This document shows, in pieces, positions 51,538 through 61,716 of a stretch of 64,000 nt of DNA. The DNA is from Leisingera aquaemixtae. GTDB taxonomy: Bacteria > Pseudomonadota > Alphaproteobacteria > Rhodobacterales > Rhodobacteraceae. Position 1 is the first letter of the stretch, and each line of letters begins with the position of its first letter. Both the position numbers and the translations under genes were made by a program. The notes below the pieces were generated by a model. It was not told the origin of the DNA. It searched no databases and was given only the letters and a program-made list of their open reading frames with translations. Where the stretch lies: NCBI RefSeq assembly GCF_019801145.1, contig NZ_JAHVJQ010000008.1, positions 124,001-188,000 on the forward strand. The letters run 5' to 3'.

Positions 51538-52746
51538 ATGCAGTTGGACCAGATCTTTGCCACCCGCAACAGCCGGATGAAGGCGTCGGAAATCCGCGAG
51601 CTGCTGAAACTGCTGGACCAGCCGGACATTATTTCTTTTGCCGGCGGCATCCCGGACCCGGCGCTGTTTCCGGCTGATGAGTTTGCCGAAGCCTACAAGG
51701 CGGCGCTGAGACCGGAGCGGCAGGCGCAGGCGCTGCAGTATTCGGTGAGCGAGGGCTATCTGCCGCTGCGCCAGTGGATCGTGGCGGAGATGGCGAAGAT
51801 CGGCATCCAATGCGACGCGGAGAACGTGCTGATCACCTCCGGCTCCCAGCAGGCGCTGGATTACCTGGGCAAGCTGTTCCTGTCGCCGGGCGACACCGCA
51901 CTGGTCGGCTGGCCGACGTACCTGGGGGCGCTGGCGGCTTTCAACGCCTATGAACCGCGTTTTGACCGGCTGTCGCTGAACGGGAACCGCACCGCGGAAA
52001 GCTATGCCGAAGGCGCGGCAGAGGCAGGCAGTGCGGTGAAATTCGCCTATCTCTCGCCGGATTTTGCCAATCCGACCGGTGAGACGCTGGACCGGGCAGG
52101 GCGGCTGCGGCTGCTGGACCTCGCGGACGCGCTGGACTGCGCCATCATCGAAGACGCGGCCTATCAGTCGCTGCGCTATGACGGGGAGCCGGTGCCGCCG
52201 GTGCTGGCGCTGGAGTTGGAACAGAAGGGCACGATCGAGGACTGCCGGACGATCTATTGCGGCACATTCAGCAAGACGCTGGCGCCCGGGGTGCGGATCG
52301 GCTGGGCAGTGGCGGCCAAGCAGGTTATTTCGCAAATGGTGCTGCTGAAGCAGGCGGCGGATCTGCACACCTCTTCGATCAACCAGATGGCGGTGCATGG
52401 CGTAGCGGAGGCTTGTTTCGATGAACATGCCGGGCAATTGCGCGCGGTCTACCAGCGCCGCCGCGATGTGATGCTGGCGGCCATGGAGGAACATATGCCG
52501 GAGGGTGTGGAATGGACCCGGCCGGAGGGCGGCATGTTCATCTGGGTGACCCTGCCGGAAGGCATGGACGGCGCACAGCTGCTGGCCCGCTCGCTGGAGA
52601 CGGAACGGGTGGCCTTTGTCCCCGGCCAGGCGTTTTTTGCCGATGGCAGCGGTCAGAACACGATCCGGCTGAGCTTCTCCAACTCCAACCACACGGCCAT
52701 TGAGGAAGGGATAGCCAGGTTGGGGCGGGTGTTGCGGTCCGCCTGA
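51538..52746 (+). CDS. PLP-dependent aminotransferase, class I (LysN/MocR-like)
   Basis: A 402-residue enzyme of fold type I. Substrate-loop region IISFAGGIPDPALFPADEF, ITSGSQQALDYLGKLFLSPG (PLP phosphate loop), then YLSPDFANPTGETLDRAGR and GTFSKTLAPGVRIGW with the PLP Lys in FSKT. The closest pattern is alpha-aminoadipate or aromatic amino acid aminotransferases. GntR control suggests it is induced by its amino-acid substrate. Confidence 0.85.
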   Translation: MQLDQIFATRNSRMKASEIRELLKLLDQPDIISFAGGIPDPALFPADEFAEAYKAALRPERQAQALQYSVSEGYLPLRQWIVAEMAKIGIQCDAENVLITSGSQQALDYLGKLFLSPGDTALVGWPTYLGALAAFNAYEPRFDRLSLNGNRTAESYAEGAAEAGSAVKFAYLSPDFANPTGETLDRAGRLRLLDLADALDCAIIEDAAYQSLRYDGEPVPPVLALELEQKGTIEDCRTIYCGTFSKTLAPGVRIGWAVAAKQVISQMVLLKQAADLHTSSINQMAVHGVAEACFDEHAGQLRAVYQRRRDVMLAAMEEHMPEGVEWTRPEGGMFIWVTLPEGMDGAQLLARSLETERVAFVPGQAFFADGSGQNTIRLSFSNSNHTAIEEGIARLGRVLRSA

Positions 52747-52792
52747 CGCCTAATCTCCCCAGGCTTGGCAAAAGACCGCCGTATCCTGTGGG

Positions 52793-52801
52793 TTATCCAC
52801 A
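52793..52801 (+). promoter_or_regulatory. consensus DnaA box upstream of smc
   Basis: TTATCCACA is a perfect DnaA box, lying within TGTGGGTTATCCACA, 111 nt before the smc start. Only one site was found here, so it is more likely a regulatory or titration site than an origin. Confidence 0.45.
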
Positions 52802-52911
52802 AGATATGGTGTGGATTGGACAGAATTTGCCCCGATTTGGGGGTGCGGAGCGTTGACTCAACGGGTAGGAACCGCTGAACTTTCTCGATACGGAATCACG
52901 AAGGGGCAGCT

Positions 52912-55900
52912 TTGCGGTTTTCCAAGCTCAGGCTGAACGGCTTCAAAAGCTTTGTTGATCCTACCGAACTGGTCATTGCCGATGGGCTGACAGGGGTAGT
53001 GGGTCCAAACGGTTGCGGCAAATCCAATCTTCTCGAGGCATTGCGCTGGGTGATGGGGGAAACCCGTGCCAAGGCGATGCGCGGCGGCGGCATGGAGGAT
53101 GTGATCTTTGCCGGCACCTCCTCGCGGCCTGCGCGCAACTTTGCCGAGGTGAGCCTCAACATCGACAACTCCGAACGGCTGGCGCCGTCGGGGTTCAATG
53201 ATGCCGACGGGCTGGAGATCGTGCGCCGCATCACCCGTGATGTGGGCAGCGCCTATAAATCCAACGGCAAGGACGTGCGGGCGCGCGACGTGCAGATGTT
53301 GTTTGCCGATGCCTCCACCGGTGCGCATTCGCCGGCGCTGGTGCGGCAGGGGCAGATTGCCGAGCTGATCAACGCCAAGCCCAAGGCGCGGCGGCGCATT
53401 CTGGAAGAGGCGGCGGGTATCTCCGGCCTCTATCAGCGGCGTCACGAGGCGGAGCTGAAGCTGAAGAACACCGAGGCCAACCTGCTGCGCGTCGATGACG
53501 TGATCGAGCAGCTGGCGGCACAGCTGGCGCAGCTCGCCAAACAGGCGCGGCAGGCGCAGCGCTACCGCGAGATCGGCGAGAAACTGCGGCTGTCCGAAGG
53601 GATGCTGCTGTACCGCCGCTGGCGCGAGGCGGATGAGGCGCGGCTGGCCTCAGAGGATGAGCTGCGGGTGCGGGTCGAGCAGGCCGCCAAGGCGGAGGCG
53701 CTGGTGCGCGCCGCGGCTGCGCAGCGCGGCACGTTCGAGGAAAAACTGCCGCCGCTGCGCGAGGAAGAGGCCATCGCGGCTGCCGTCCTGCAGCGGCTGG
53801 TGGTGCAGCGCGACTCGCTGGGCGATCAGGAGGCGCAGGCGCGCCAGACCATCGAGCGGCTCAGCAGCCGGATCGTGCAGCTGGGCAACGATATCGAGCG
53901 CGAGGCGGGCCTGAACAAGGACGCAGGCGAAACCATCGAACGGCTGGAATGGGAGCAGCGCGAGCTGTCCAAGGCCGGCGACGGCCATGACGGCAAGCTG
54001 GCAGAGGCCGCGGAACTGGCGCGCGATGCGGGGTCGATCCTGCAGGCGCGCGAGGATCACCTGGCGCAGGTGACCGAGGATGTGGCCCGTCTGGCGGCCC
54101 GCCACCAGTCGGCGCGGCGGGCGGTCGAGGATTGCCAGCGTGCGCTTGGCCGCTCCGAGGGTGAAGCGGAGAAAGCCCGCGCCGCACAGGGCGAGGCGCA
54201 GGAGGCGCTGGAGCTGGCGGCAGAGAAGTTCGAGGCAGCGGTGGCTGCCGAGGAGGAGGCCCGCGAAGCTTCTGAAATGGCGGAAGAGGCGCTGGCGGCA
54301 GCTGACGAGGCGCGCACCGAAACCCAGAGCCGCGAGGCCGAAGCGCGCTCGCAGCGCTCCGAGGCCGAGGGTGAACTGGGGGCGCTGCGCGCCGAGGTGA
54401 CCGCGCTGGCCAAGCTGGTGGAACGCGACACTGCCGAGGGCGGCCAGGTTCTGGACGAGCTGACCGTTTCGCCGGGCTATGAAAAGGCGCTGGGTGCAGC
54501 GCTGGCGGATGATCTGCGCGCGCCCTTGGCGGAAGCGGACGGGCCGACCGGCTGGGTTGCCCTGCCGGGTTATGATCACGATGCGGCGCTGCCGAACGGT
54601 GTTGAGCCGCTGGCATTGTTTGTCTCCGGCCCCGATGCGCTGTCGCGCCGGGTAGCGCAGATCGGCCTGGTGGACGGCGATGCGGCGGCCGGCCTTCAGG
54701 CGCAGCTGTTGCCGGGTCAGCGGCTGGTCACGGTAGAGGGCGATCTGTGGCGCTGGGACGGCTACCGCGCCTGGGCCGAGGATGCGCCAAGTGCTGCGGC
54801 GCTGCGGCTGGAGCAGCTGAACAAGCTGGAAGCGCTGAAGCAGGAGATGGAGCGCGTCAGTGCCACAGCCGACGGCGCCCGCGCCGCGCATGAGATGCTG
54901 TTGCGCAAGCTGGAAGAAGTGACGCTGGCCGACCAGAACGCCCGTCAGGAGCGGCGGGTGGCGGATCAGCGGGTGGCTGATGCGGCCCGCGCCCTCAGCC
55001 GGGCCGAGGCCGACCGCAACCTGGCCGAAGGCAAGCTGGAAACCTTAGGCATTGCGGTCTCCCGTCACGAAGAGGACGCGCTGAGCGCCGGCCTGCAGCT
55101 GAAAGAGGCGGAAAAGGCGCTGGGGGATCTGGGCGATCTGGATCAGGCCCGCAGCGCGGTCGAGGACATCAAGCAGTCGGTCGAGGCGGCGCGGATCACC
55201 ATGCTGACCCACCGCTCCAGCCATGACGAGCTGCGCCGCGAGGGCGAGGCCCGCACCAAGCGCGCGCAGGAGGTGACCAAGGAGCTGTCCGGCTGGCGCC
55301 ACCGCCTCGAAAGCGCCGAGGCGCGGATCGAGGAGCTGGCCGAGCGCCGCGAAGCCTCGCAGGAGGAGTTGGAAGAGGCCAATGCGGTTCCGGCAGAGAT
55401 TGCCGAAAAGCGTGAAGAGCTGAACGAGGCAATCTCTGAGGCCGAAGCGCGTAAATCCGCAGCCACCGAAGCGCTGATCGCGGCGGAGGCCGAGCTGCGC
55501 GAGGCGGTGCACAAGGAACGCGAATGCGAGCGGCTGGCCTCGGAAGCGCGCGAAGCGCGGGCACGGTCCGAGGCGCGCAGCGATGCCGCCAAGGAGGCGG
55601 TCACGCAGGCCGCGGGCCGGATCATCGAGGCGCAGCAGATCACCCCGCAGGCCTTGCTGGAGAAGCTGGGCGTGTCGCCGGATGGAATGCCGCCGTCGGA
55701 CCAGCTGGAAGCCGAGGTTGACCGCTGCAAGCGGCAGCGCGACGCCTTGGGTGCGGTGAACCTGCGCGCCGAGGAAGACGCCCGCGGGGTGCAGAACGAG
55801 CATGACACGCTGGTTGCCGAGAAGCTGGACCTGGAAGGCGCGGTGAAGACCCTGCGCGACGGCATTTCCAGCCTCAACCGCGAGGGCCGGGAGCGGCTGC

Positions 55901-56367
55901 TGACCGCGTTCGAGCAGGTGAACAACAGCTTTGCCATGCTGTTCACCCACCTGTTCGGCGGCGGCGAAGCCAATCTGGTGATGGTCGAAAGCGATGACCC
56001 GCTGGATGCCGGCCTTGAGATCATGTGCCAGCCGCCGGGCAAGAAGCTGTCGACCCTGTCGCTGCTGTCGGGCGGCGAGCAGACGCTGACCGCGATGGCG
56101 CTGATCTTTGCGGTGTTCCTGTCGAACCCGGCGCCGATCTGTGTGCTGGACGAGGTCGACGCGCCGCTGGATGACGCCAATGTCACCCGTTTCTGCGACC
56201 TGCTGGACGAGATGTGCCGCCAGACCGACACACGCTTCCTGATCATCACCCACCATGCGGTGACGATGGCGCGGATGGACCGGCTTTTTGGCGTCACCAT
56301 GCAGGAAAAAGGTGTCAGCCAGCTGGTTTCGGTTGACCTCAAGAAGGCAGAGGCGATGGTGGCCTGA
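52912..56367 (+). CDS. smc: chromosome segregation protein SMC
   Basis: A 1151-residue ATPase with TTG start at 52912 (MRFSKLRLNGFKSFVDPTEL) after AAGGGG. Walker A is GPNGCGKSN at residues 31-39, the coiled-coil arms are long and rich in A, E and R, a hinge lies near residues 510-630, the ABC signature is LSGGEQTL near residue 1052, and Walker B is CVLDEVDAPLDD. It condenses and aligns sister chromosomes with ScpA/ScpB. It is usual length for the family. Confidence 0.96.
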   Translation: MRFSKLRLNGFKSFVDPTELVIADGLTGVVGPNGCGKSNLLEALRWVMGETRAKAMRGGGMEDVIFAGTSSRPARNFAEVSLNIDNSERLAPSGFNDADGLEIVRRITRDVGSAYKSNGKDVRARDVQMLFADASTGAHSPALVRQGQIAELINAKPKARRRILEEAAGISGLYQRRHEAELKLKNTEANLLRVDDVIEQLAAQLAQLAKQARQAQRYREIGEKLRLSEGMLLYRRWREADEARLASEDELRVRVEQAAKAEALVRAAAAQRGTFEEKLPPLREEEAIAAAVLQRLVVQRDSLGDQEAQARQTIERLSSRIVQLGNDIEREAGLNKDAGETIERLEWEQRELSKAGDGHDGKLAEAAELARDAGSILQAREDHLAQVTEDVARLAARHQSARRAVEDCQRALGRSEGEAEKARAAQGEAQEALELAAEKFEAAVAAEEEAREASEMAEEALAAADEARTETQSREAEARSQRSEAEGELGALRAEVTALAKLVERDTAEGGQVLDELTVSPGYEKALGAALADDLRAPLAEADGPTGWVALPGYDHDAALPNGVEPLALFVSGPDALSRRVAQIGLVDGDAAAGLQAQLLPGQRLVTVEGDLWRWDGYRAWAEDAPSAAALRLEQLNKLEALKQEMERVSATADGARAAHEMLLRKLEEVTLADQNARQERRVADQRVADAARALSRAEADRNLAEGKLETLGIAVSRHEEDALSAGLQLKEAEKALGDLGDLDQARSAVEDIKQSVEAARITMLTHRSSHDELRREGEARTKRAQEVTKELSGWRHRLESAEARIEELAERREASQEELEEANAVPAEIAEKREELNEAISEAEARKSAATEALIAAEAELREAVHKERECERLASEAREARARSEARSDAAKEAVTQAAGRIIEAQQITPQALLEKLGVSPDGMPPSDQLEAEVDRCKRQRDALGAVNLRAEEDARGVQNEHDTLVAEKLDLEGAVKTLRDGISSLNREGRERLLTAFEQVNNSFAMLFTHLFGGGEANLVMVESDDPLDAGLEIMCQPPGKKLSTLSLLSGGEQTLTAMALIFAVFLSNPAPICVLDEVDAPLDDANVTRFCDLLDEMCRQTDTRFLIITHHAVTMARMDRLFGVTMQEKGVSQLVSVDLKKAEAMVA

Positions 56368-56432
56368 GGCCCGGTGCAGGGGGGATCTGCGCCGGCCTGC
56401 GTTTGCAACGGCGAAGTTTTGTGGAGTGATAG

Positions 56433-56900
56433 ATGAACATGCTGAAAGCAATTGCCGCGTCCGCGGTGCTGATGGCGCCGGCCGCCGCGATGGCTGAAAA
56501 TGTAGTGGCCAAGACCGGTGACAGCGTCGCCAATTTCTTCAAGGACGAAGGCGCCAAGGTTGAAGTGACCACCGACAGCGTCGGCGATCCGAACCTGAAG
56601 GTCGAGTATTACGGCAACGATTTCTCGGTCTACTATTACGGCTGCGACAACAACACGGACTGTGATGCGATCCAGTTTTTCTCTGGCTATCAGACCGACG
56701 GCAGCGTGCGCCTGTCCAAGGTCAACGCGTGGAACACTGAAAACCGTTTCGCCCGTGCCTATGTCTCCGAGGAGGGGTCTGCGCGGATCGAGATGGACGT
56801 TCTGCTGGGTGACAAGGGCATGAGCCCGGACGACTTTGCCAATGCCGTGGGAATTTGGAACCGCGCCATGCAGGATTTCGAGGAATTCATCGACTGGTAA
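56433..56900 (+). CDS. exported YbjN-domain protein
   Basis: A 155-residue protein. A signal peptide (MNMLKAIAASAVLMAPAAAMA) precedes a YbjN-like domain: FFKDEGAKVEVTTDSVGDPNLK, VYYYGCDNNTDCDAIQFFSG with two cysteines, and the helix DDFANAVGIWNRAMQDFEEFID. YbjN proteins are normally cytoplasmic; an exported copy with a cysteine pair is less usual. Its function is unknown. Confidence 0.75.
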   Translation: MNMLKAIAASAVLMAPAAAMAENVVAKTGDSVANFFKDEGAKVEVTTDSVGDPNLKVEYYGNDFSVYYYGCDNNTDCDAIQFFSGYQTDGSVRLSKVNAWNTENRFARAYVSEEGSARIEMDVLLGDKGMSPDDFANAVGIWNRAMQDFEEFIDW

Positions 56901-56958
56901 TTCTGCCTGTCACCGGATCGTGACAGCAGGCTGCAGGTTCAACCGCTAGGGTGGGGGC

Positions 56959-57315
56959 ATGAGATGGATCATGCCCCTTTTCTTTTGCCTGATGGCAGGC
57001 GGAGCCCCGGCCGGCGAGTGGCGCCTGCACGCAGGCGACATACCTTTTGCGCAGGAGGAACTGGAGGCGTTGCCGGGCCAATCCTTCCGTTTCTTTGACG
57101 GCGGTGAATCGCAATACGGCAGTGGAGGCGCCTATGCCTACACCTACTCCGCGGAGAACGGCGGCGGTACCGCCTGGGGCACTTACCGGATCGCCGGGGA
57201 CGGCAGCATCTGTGTGGACTTCACCAACGGCTTCGGGCGCTGCGATCTCTATGTCCACAACGGCAGCCGGGTCATCCTGATCACCGAAAAGGGTGAGCGG
57301 TTCCCGGTGCGTTAA
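56959..57315 (+). CDS. small exported protein of unknown function
   Basis: A 118-residue protein with a signal peptide (MRWIMPLFFCLMAGGAPA). The mature part is rich in Gly, Tyr and Ser and carries two cysteines in GSICVDFTNGFGRCDLYVHN that may form a disulfide. I do not recognise the family. Its stop overlaps the convergent transglycosylase gene by 4 nt. Confidence 0.6.
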   Translation: MRWIMPLFFCLMAGGAPAGEWRLHAGDIPFAQEELEALPGQSFRFFDGGESQYGSGGAYAYTYSAENGGGTAWGTYRIAGDGSICVDFTNGFGRCDLYVHNGSRVILITEKGERFPVR

Positions 57316-58481
57316 AGCTTTTTCAGCAGCGACGGTGTCGGCCAGGCGTCGGCGGGCAGGCCAAGGCGGGCTTGCTCTTTCTGCACAGCCACACGGGTGC
57401 GGGCGCCGAGGATGCCGTCGATCTCACCCACATTATGGCCGCGCGCCTGCAGTTTCTGCTGCAGCTGTTTCATCTGGGCGCCAGTCAGCCCGTTGTCGGG
57501 CGATCCGGCATCATAGATTTCCGCCCCTTGCAGCCGGTTGGCGAAATAGGCGGCCGTCAGGACATAGGTGAAGCTCTGGTTCCATTCGAAAAAGACATCG
57601 AAATTCGGGTAGGCGAGGAAGGCCGGCCCCTTGTGGCCTTGCGGCAGCAGCAGCGAGGCGCGCATTGAAGGCTCAGGCAGGTTGCCGTCCCGCGCGGCGA
57701 CGCCCAGCTTGCGCCATTGGGCCACGGATTTCTTATGCGCGGTGCCGCTGAGCGACAGATCGAGGTCTTCGGGGATGGTGACTTCCTGCAGCCATGGCTG
57801 GCCCGGCTGCCAGCCCATGTGCGACAGCATCCGCGCGCCGGACATCAGCGCATCGGGGGCGGAGGTCTTCAGGCTGACCTTGCCGTCGCCATCGGCATCA
57901 ACGCCATGCTGCAGGATATCGCCCGGCAGCATCTGCACCATGCCGATCTCACCCGCCCAGGCGCCGGTGGTGCGTTTCGGGTCGAAGTTGCCCTGCTTGA
58001 ACAGCTCCAGCGCCGCAAAGACCTGCGGGCGGAACAGCTCCGGGCGGCGGCAGTCATGCGCCAGGGTGACCAGCGCGTCGCGGGTGTTGAAGTCGCCCTG
58101 ATAGCCGCCGTAGTCGGTCTCAAACGCCCAGAAAGCCAGCAGCACGCCGCGGTCGATGCCATAGGTGCTTTCGATCCGCTGGAAGGTGGCGTCGTGCTTC
58201 TGCGCCATCTGGCGTCCGCGCTGGAGCCTGTTTTGCGAAATCAGGCGGCGGGAGAAGTCGATGAAGGGTTTCTGGAACACGCCCTGGCCGCGGTCGGCCT
58301 TGAGCACGCGGGAATCCTTGCGGCTGCCGGCAAAGAAGGCATTGACTGTGGCGTTGTCATAGCCCGCCTGAACGGCCTCGTCCTTCATCAGCTTCACGAA
58401 GTTCTGAAAGCCGCCGCCGCACTGGGCTGATGCCGCAACTGGCAGCAGGGCCGCTGCGAGGACAAAGGGTATCAGGCGCAT
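57312..58481 (-). CDS. lytic murein transglycosylase, MltB type
   Basis: A 389-residue exported enzyme from ATG 58481 with signal peptide MRLIPFVLAAALLPVAASA. The SLT_2 domain includes ESTYGIDRGVLLAFWAFETDYG with the catalytic Glu (FETDYG) and GEIGMVQMLPGDILQHGVDAD, and a C-terminal peptidoglycan-binding domain ends the protein (LTGAQMKQLQQKLQARGHNVG, EIDGILGARTRVAVQ). It cleaves the beta-1,4 glycan bond to make 1,6-anhydro-muramic ends. Confidence 0.9.
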   Translation of the reverse strand: MRLIPFVLAAALLPVAASAQCGGGFQNFVKLMKDEAVQAGYDNATVNAFFAGSRKDSRVLKADRGQGVFQKPFIDFSRRLISQNRLQRGRQMAQKHDATFQRIESTYGIDRGVLLAFWAFETDYGGYQGDFNTRDALVTLAHDCRRPELFRPQVFAALELFKQGNFDPKRTTGAWAGEIGMVQMLPGDILQHGVDADGDGKVSLKTSAPDALMSGARMLSHMGWQPGQPWLQEVTIPEDLDLSLSGTAHKKSVAQWRKLGVAARDGNLPEPSMRASLLLPQGHKGPAFLAYPNFDVFFEWNQSFTYVLTAAYFANRLQGAEIYDAGSPDNGLTGAQMKQLQQKLQARGHNVGEIDGILGARTRVAVQKEQARLGLPADAWPTPSLLKKL

Positions 58482-58527
58482 GATTCTGGCGCTCCTTGGT
58501 CTTACCGCTCCCACAGGGTCTTATGTG

Positions 58528-59439
58528 CTAGAAAACCGCGGCGATGGCAACCGTCAGGGCCAGCGCAAGCGCCCAGGCCTGCCAAAGGAGCGCAACGGAA
58601 CGGGTGATGGTTTCGGCGCTGGCGCTTTTGGCGCCTGTTCCGTGAACCCAGGGAAAGTCGCGCATCTGCCCGTCATAGGAGCGCGGCCCGGCCAGCGAGG
58701 TGTTCAGGGCCCGCGCCATGGCCGCCTCGGGCCAGCCGGCGTTGGGGGAGCGGTGCTTGCGCGCATCCTCTGCGATGGCGCGCCAATGGCGCAACTGGCC
58801 GCCGGCCGCAGCGATCAGCAGCCCGGTCAGCCGCGCCGGGATCAGGTTCAGCAGGTCATCCAGCCGGGCAGAGGCCCAGCCGAAGTCCTGATAGCGTTCG
58901 TTGCGGTAGCCGATCATGCTGTCGGCGGTGTTGACCATCTTGTAGATGATCAGCCCCGGCAGCCCGGCGACCAGGAACCAGAAAGCCGGGGCAATGACGC
59001 CGTCCGACATGTTCTCGGCGCCGCTTTCGATGGCGGAGCGCGCAGCCTGCGGCGCGGTCATGCTGGCGGTGTCGCGGCTGACGATCATTGCCACCGCCGC
59101 GCGGCCCTCCTCCAGGCTGCTGCGCAGGCCGCTGGCAACCGCGGCGACATGCTCTGTCAGCGACCGCTGGGCGATCAGTACGGCGGCCACAAGGATTTCC
59201 ACCAGCGTGCCGGGCAGGGCCAGCAGCTTGCCGGCGATGAAGCCTGCCAGAACCAGGGCCGCGGCTGCCAGAACGCCTTTGGCGCGGCGGTTGTGACCGC
59301 TGTTGAGCTTGCGGTCGAGGACACTGACCAGCTTGCCCATCAGCACCGCGGGGTGGGTCAGGCGCGACCACAGCCACTTCGGCTCGCCCAGGGCGGCATC
59401 CAGCAGCAGCGCAACAGCGAGCATCCCGGCGGTGGTCAT
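58528..59439 (-). CDS. cobD: adenosylcobinamide-phosphate synthase (CbiB/CobD)
   Basis: A 303-residue membrane protein: [20 protein letters not shown] at the start, [31 protein letters not shown] and [29 protein letters not shown], all family hallmarks. It attaches aminopropanol or its phosphate to adenosylcobyric acid. It overlaps the cobC start region by 4 nt and so is cotranscribed. No cobalamin riboswitch was seen upstream. Confidence 0.92.
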   Translation of the reverse strand: MTTAGMLAVALLLDAALGEPKWLWSRLTHPAVLMGKLVSVLDRKLNSGHNRRAKGVLAAAALVLAGFIAGKLLALPGTLVEILVAAVLIAQRSLTEHVAAVASGLRSSLEEGRAAVAMIVSRDTASMTAPQAARSAIESGAENMSDGVIAPAFWFLVAGLPGLIIYKMVNTADSMIGYRNERYQDFGWASARLDDLLNLIPARLTGLLIAAAGGQLRHWRAIAEDARKHRSPNAGWPEAAMARALNTSLAGPRSYDGQMRDFPWVHGTGAKSASAETITRSVALLWQAWALALALTVAIAAVF

Positions 59440-60398
59440 AGCGCCGCCTCCAGCCGGGCCCAGCCGTCCGCGGGAGGCAGGCCAAGCCGCAGGAAAGTTT
59501 TCGAATAGGGGAAGATGCGGCTCCAGATATGGGCGCGGGCCAGTTTTTCCTGCCAGGCGGCGGCATCATCCACATTGTAGAGCCGGAACAGATCGGTGCC
59601 GCCCGCCAGGCTGGCGCCCTTGGCAAGCACCAGTTCGTCCAGCCGGGCGGCGTCCTGATGCAGCCGGGTGCGCGCGGCCTCCGCCCAGGCGTGATCCTGC
59701 AAGGCCAGTGCGCCGGTGCGCAGCGCGGGGCCGGACACCGCCCAGGGGCCTTGCCAGGTTGCCAGCTGCGCAATCAGCCGGGGATCGCCGATGGCAAAAC
59801 CCAGCCGCAGGCCGGCCAGCCCCCAGAACTTGCCAAAGCTTTTCAGCACCACCACGCCGGGGCGGGCGGCCATTCGGATCAGGCTCTGGTCAGGGCAGAC
59901 GTCGCAGAAGCTTTCGTCGATGACGGTCAGCGGCGCGGAAAGTTCATCCTCGCGCCACATGCGGCCATCCGGGTTGTTGGGATGCACAGCCACCTTGGCT
60001 TCGGCCGGTCCATGCACCCGGACAATCCAGCCGCGGGCCTCGAAGGCGGCGGCGTGTTCGTTGTAGGTCGGCTTGGTGATCTGCACCCAGCGCGGATCAG
60101 CCAGCGCCGGCAGGGCGGCAATCAGCGCAGACGCGCCGGGAGCGGCAAGAACAGCGGCCTCCTCCGGGATGTTCCAGAATGCGCGGGCAGCCTGTTCCAG
60201 ATCCGCCAGCGCATCCGCATCCGGCAGCGCGCCCCAGTCAGCCGCAGTGAACTCCGGCAGCGGGTAGGGGTGCGGATTGATGCCGGTGGACAGATCCATC
60301 CAGCCGCCGCGGCTGCCGCCGAATTCGGCGATGGCAGCGCTCAGGTTGCCGCCGTGGTCGCGGGGCTGGGTTGCAGGGTCGTGAGAGAGGTCATGCAT
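59436..60398 (-). CDS. cobC: threonine-phosphate decarboxylase-like CobC
   Basis: A 320-residue PLP enzyme from ATG 60398. [16 protein letters not shown] is the typical start, the PLP Lys lies in [18 protein letters not shown], and the C-terminus has [19 protein letters not shown]. It makes or supplies the aminopropanol phosphate used by CobD. It is coupled to cobD (4-nt overlap). Confidence 0.9.
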   Translation of the reverse strand: MHDLSHDPATQPRDHGGNLSAAIAEFGGSRGGWMDLSTGINPHPYPLPEFTAADWGALPDADALADLEQAARAFWNIPEEAAVLAAPGASALIAALPALADPRWVQITKPTYNEHAAAFEARGWIVRVHGPAEAKVAVHPNNPDGRMWREDELSAPLTVIDESFCDVCPDQSLIRMAARPGVVVLKSFGKFWGLAGLRLGFAIGDPRLIAQLATWQGPWAVSGPALRTGALALQDHAWAEAARTRLHQDAARLDELVLAKGASLAGGTDLFRLYNVDDAAAWQEKLARAHIWSRIFPYSKTFLRLGLPPADGWARLEAAL

Positions 60399-60526
60399 CG
60401 CGGTCGCCACCGGTGAGAGTTCGCTCCGGCCTGGGCCGGCTGCCATGTGCGGCTCTGCGCGTATTAACCTAAGCCGCGCAGTGCGTGAACTCCCTATTTA
60501 CGGCGGGGCAGCGGAACAGCCCGGTG

Positions 60527-61501
60527 TCAGCCGCGCCCGTGCGGCTCTTGCCAGTTGATCTCTGGGTTGATCGGGATGATGCGGTGCGGATTGATGGTGT
60601 CGTGGCTGTAGTGGTAGTGGCGCACGATGTGCTCCATTCCCACCGTCCCGGCCACCCCCGGCCACTGGTACAGCTCGCGGGTGTAGGCCCAGAGGTTCGG
60701 GTAATCCATCAGCCGCTTGCGGTTGCATTTGAAATGGGTGTGATAGACCGGATCGAAGCGCAGCAGGGTGGTGAACAGCCGCCAGTCGGCTTCGGTGATG
60801 CGCTCGCCCAGCAGGTAGCGGTGCTGGGACAGCAGGTCTTCCAGCCAGTCAAGGCTTTCGAACAGCGGCACGACGGATTCGTCGTAGGCTTCCTGCGATG
60901 TGGCAAAGCCGCATTTGTAGACGCCGTTGTTGATGGTGCTGTAAACACGGGCGTTCACCGCCTCGATCGGCTCCCGCAGCTCCTCCGGCCAGTAGTCGTC
61001 GCTGTTGCCGGTGATGCCGTCAAAAGCCGAGTTGAACATGCGGATGATCTCGGAGCTTTCGTTGGAGACGATGGTGGAATTTGCCTTGTCCCACAGCACC
61101 GGCACCGTCACCCGGCCGGTGTATTCCGCGTCGGCGCGGGTGTAGACCTGATGCAGATGCGAGCTGCCGAACAAGCTGTCGCCGGTGGCGCCGTGCTGGT
61201 CCGTCTCGAAGGTCCAGCCTTCGCCCAGCATGTCAGGATGCACGGCAGAAACGGAGATGTGGTCCTCCAGCCCTTTCAGATTGCGGAAGATCAGCGTGCG
61301 GTGGGCCCAGGGGCAGGCCAGCGAGACATAGAGGTGGTAGCGGCCGCTTTCGGCCTTGAAGCCGCTTTCGCCCGAAGGGCCTGCGCTGCCGTCGGCGGTG
61401 ATCCAGTTGCGGAACTGCGATTCGCTACGCTTGAAGGCGCCGCCGGTGGATTTGGTGTCATACCACTTGTCGTGCCATTTCCCGTCGATCAAAAGGCCCA
61501 T
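60527..61501 (-). CDS. glutathione S-transferase, omega-type (glutathionyl-hydroquinone reductase)
   Basis: A 324-residue protein from ATG 61501 (MGLLIDGKWHDKWYDTKSTG). The catalytic Cys is in YVSLACPWAHRTLIFRNLKG, and TIVSNESSEIIRMFNSAFDG with LSQHRYLLGERITEADWRLF is the GSH and C-terminal domain. It matches the YqjG/Ecm4 family that reduces glutathionyl-hydroquinones. It is usual length. Confidence 0.9.
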   Translation of the reverse strand: MGLLIDGKWHDKWYDTKSTGGAFKRSESQFRNWITADGSAGPSGESGFKAESGRYHLYVSLACPWAHRTLIFRNLKGLEDHISVSAVHPDMLGEGWTFETDQHGATGDSLFGSSHLHQVYTRADAEYTGRVTVPVLWDKANSTIVSNESSEIIRMFNSAFDGITGNSDDYWPEELREPIEAVNARVYSTINNGVYKCGFATSQEAYDESVVPLFESLDWLEDLLSQHRYLLGERITEADWRLFTTLLRFDPVYHTHFKCNRKRLMDYPNLWAYTRELYQWPGVAGTVGMEHIVRHYHYSHDTINPHRIIPINPEINWQEPHGRG

Positions 61502-61716
61502 CGCGTCTGCTCCTGCTGCTGTGCAGGATATACATAGGCCTGCCGCTGGCCTGCGCCTACGCAAGCCCGCGCGCAACCGCTCTGCGCCACTGCACAGGAG
61601 CAACAAAATTGCGCAGCCGTCAAATTTTCGAAAATGTTCACTTGATTTTATATATTTGTGACGCACCGTTGAAAGAAAGGACCGGTGTAAACCCAAGCAT
61701 TTGGAAGGCTGCTGCT

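Noticed and set aside
52741-52911. Replication origin near smc
   Set aside because: Only one DnaA box and no A/T-rich unwinding region or dnaA/repABC genes.
60399-60526. Cobalamin riboswitch upstream of cobC-cobD
   Set aside because: The short GC-rich stretch lacks a B12 box and the multi-stem layout; none was seen upstream of bluB either.
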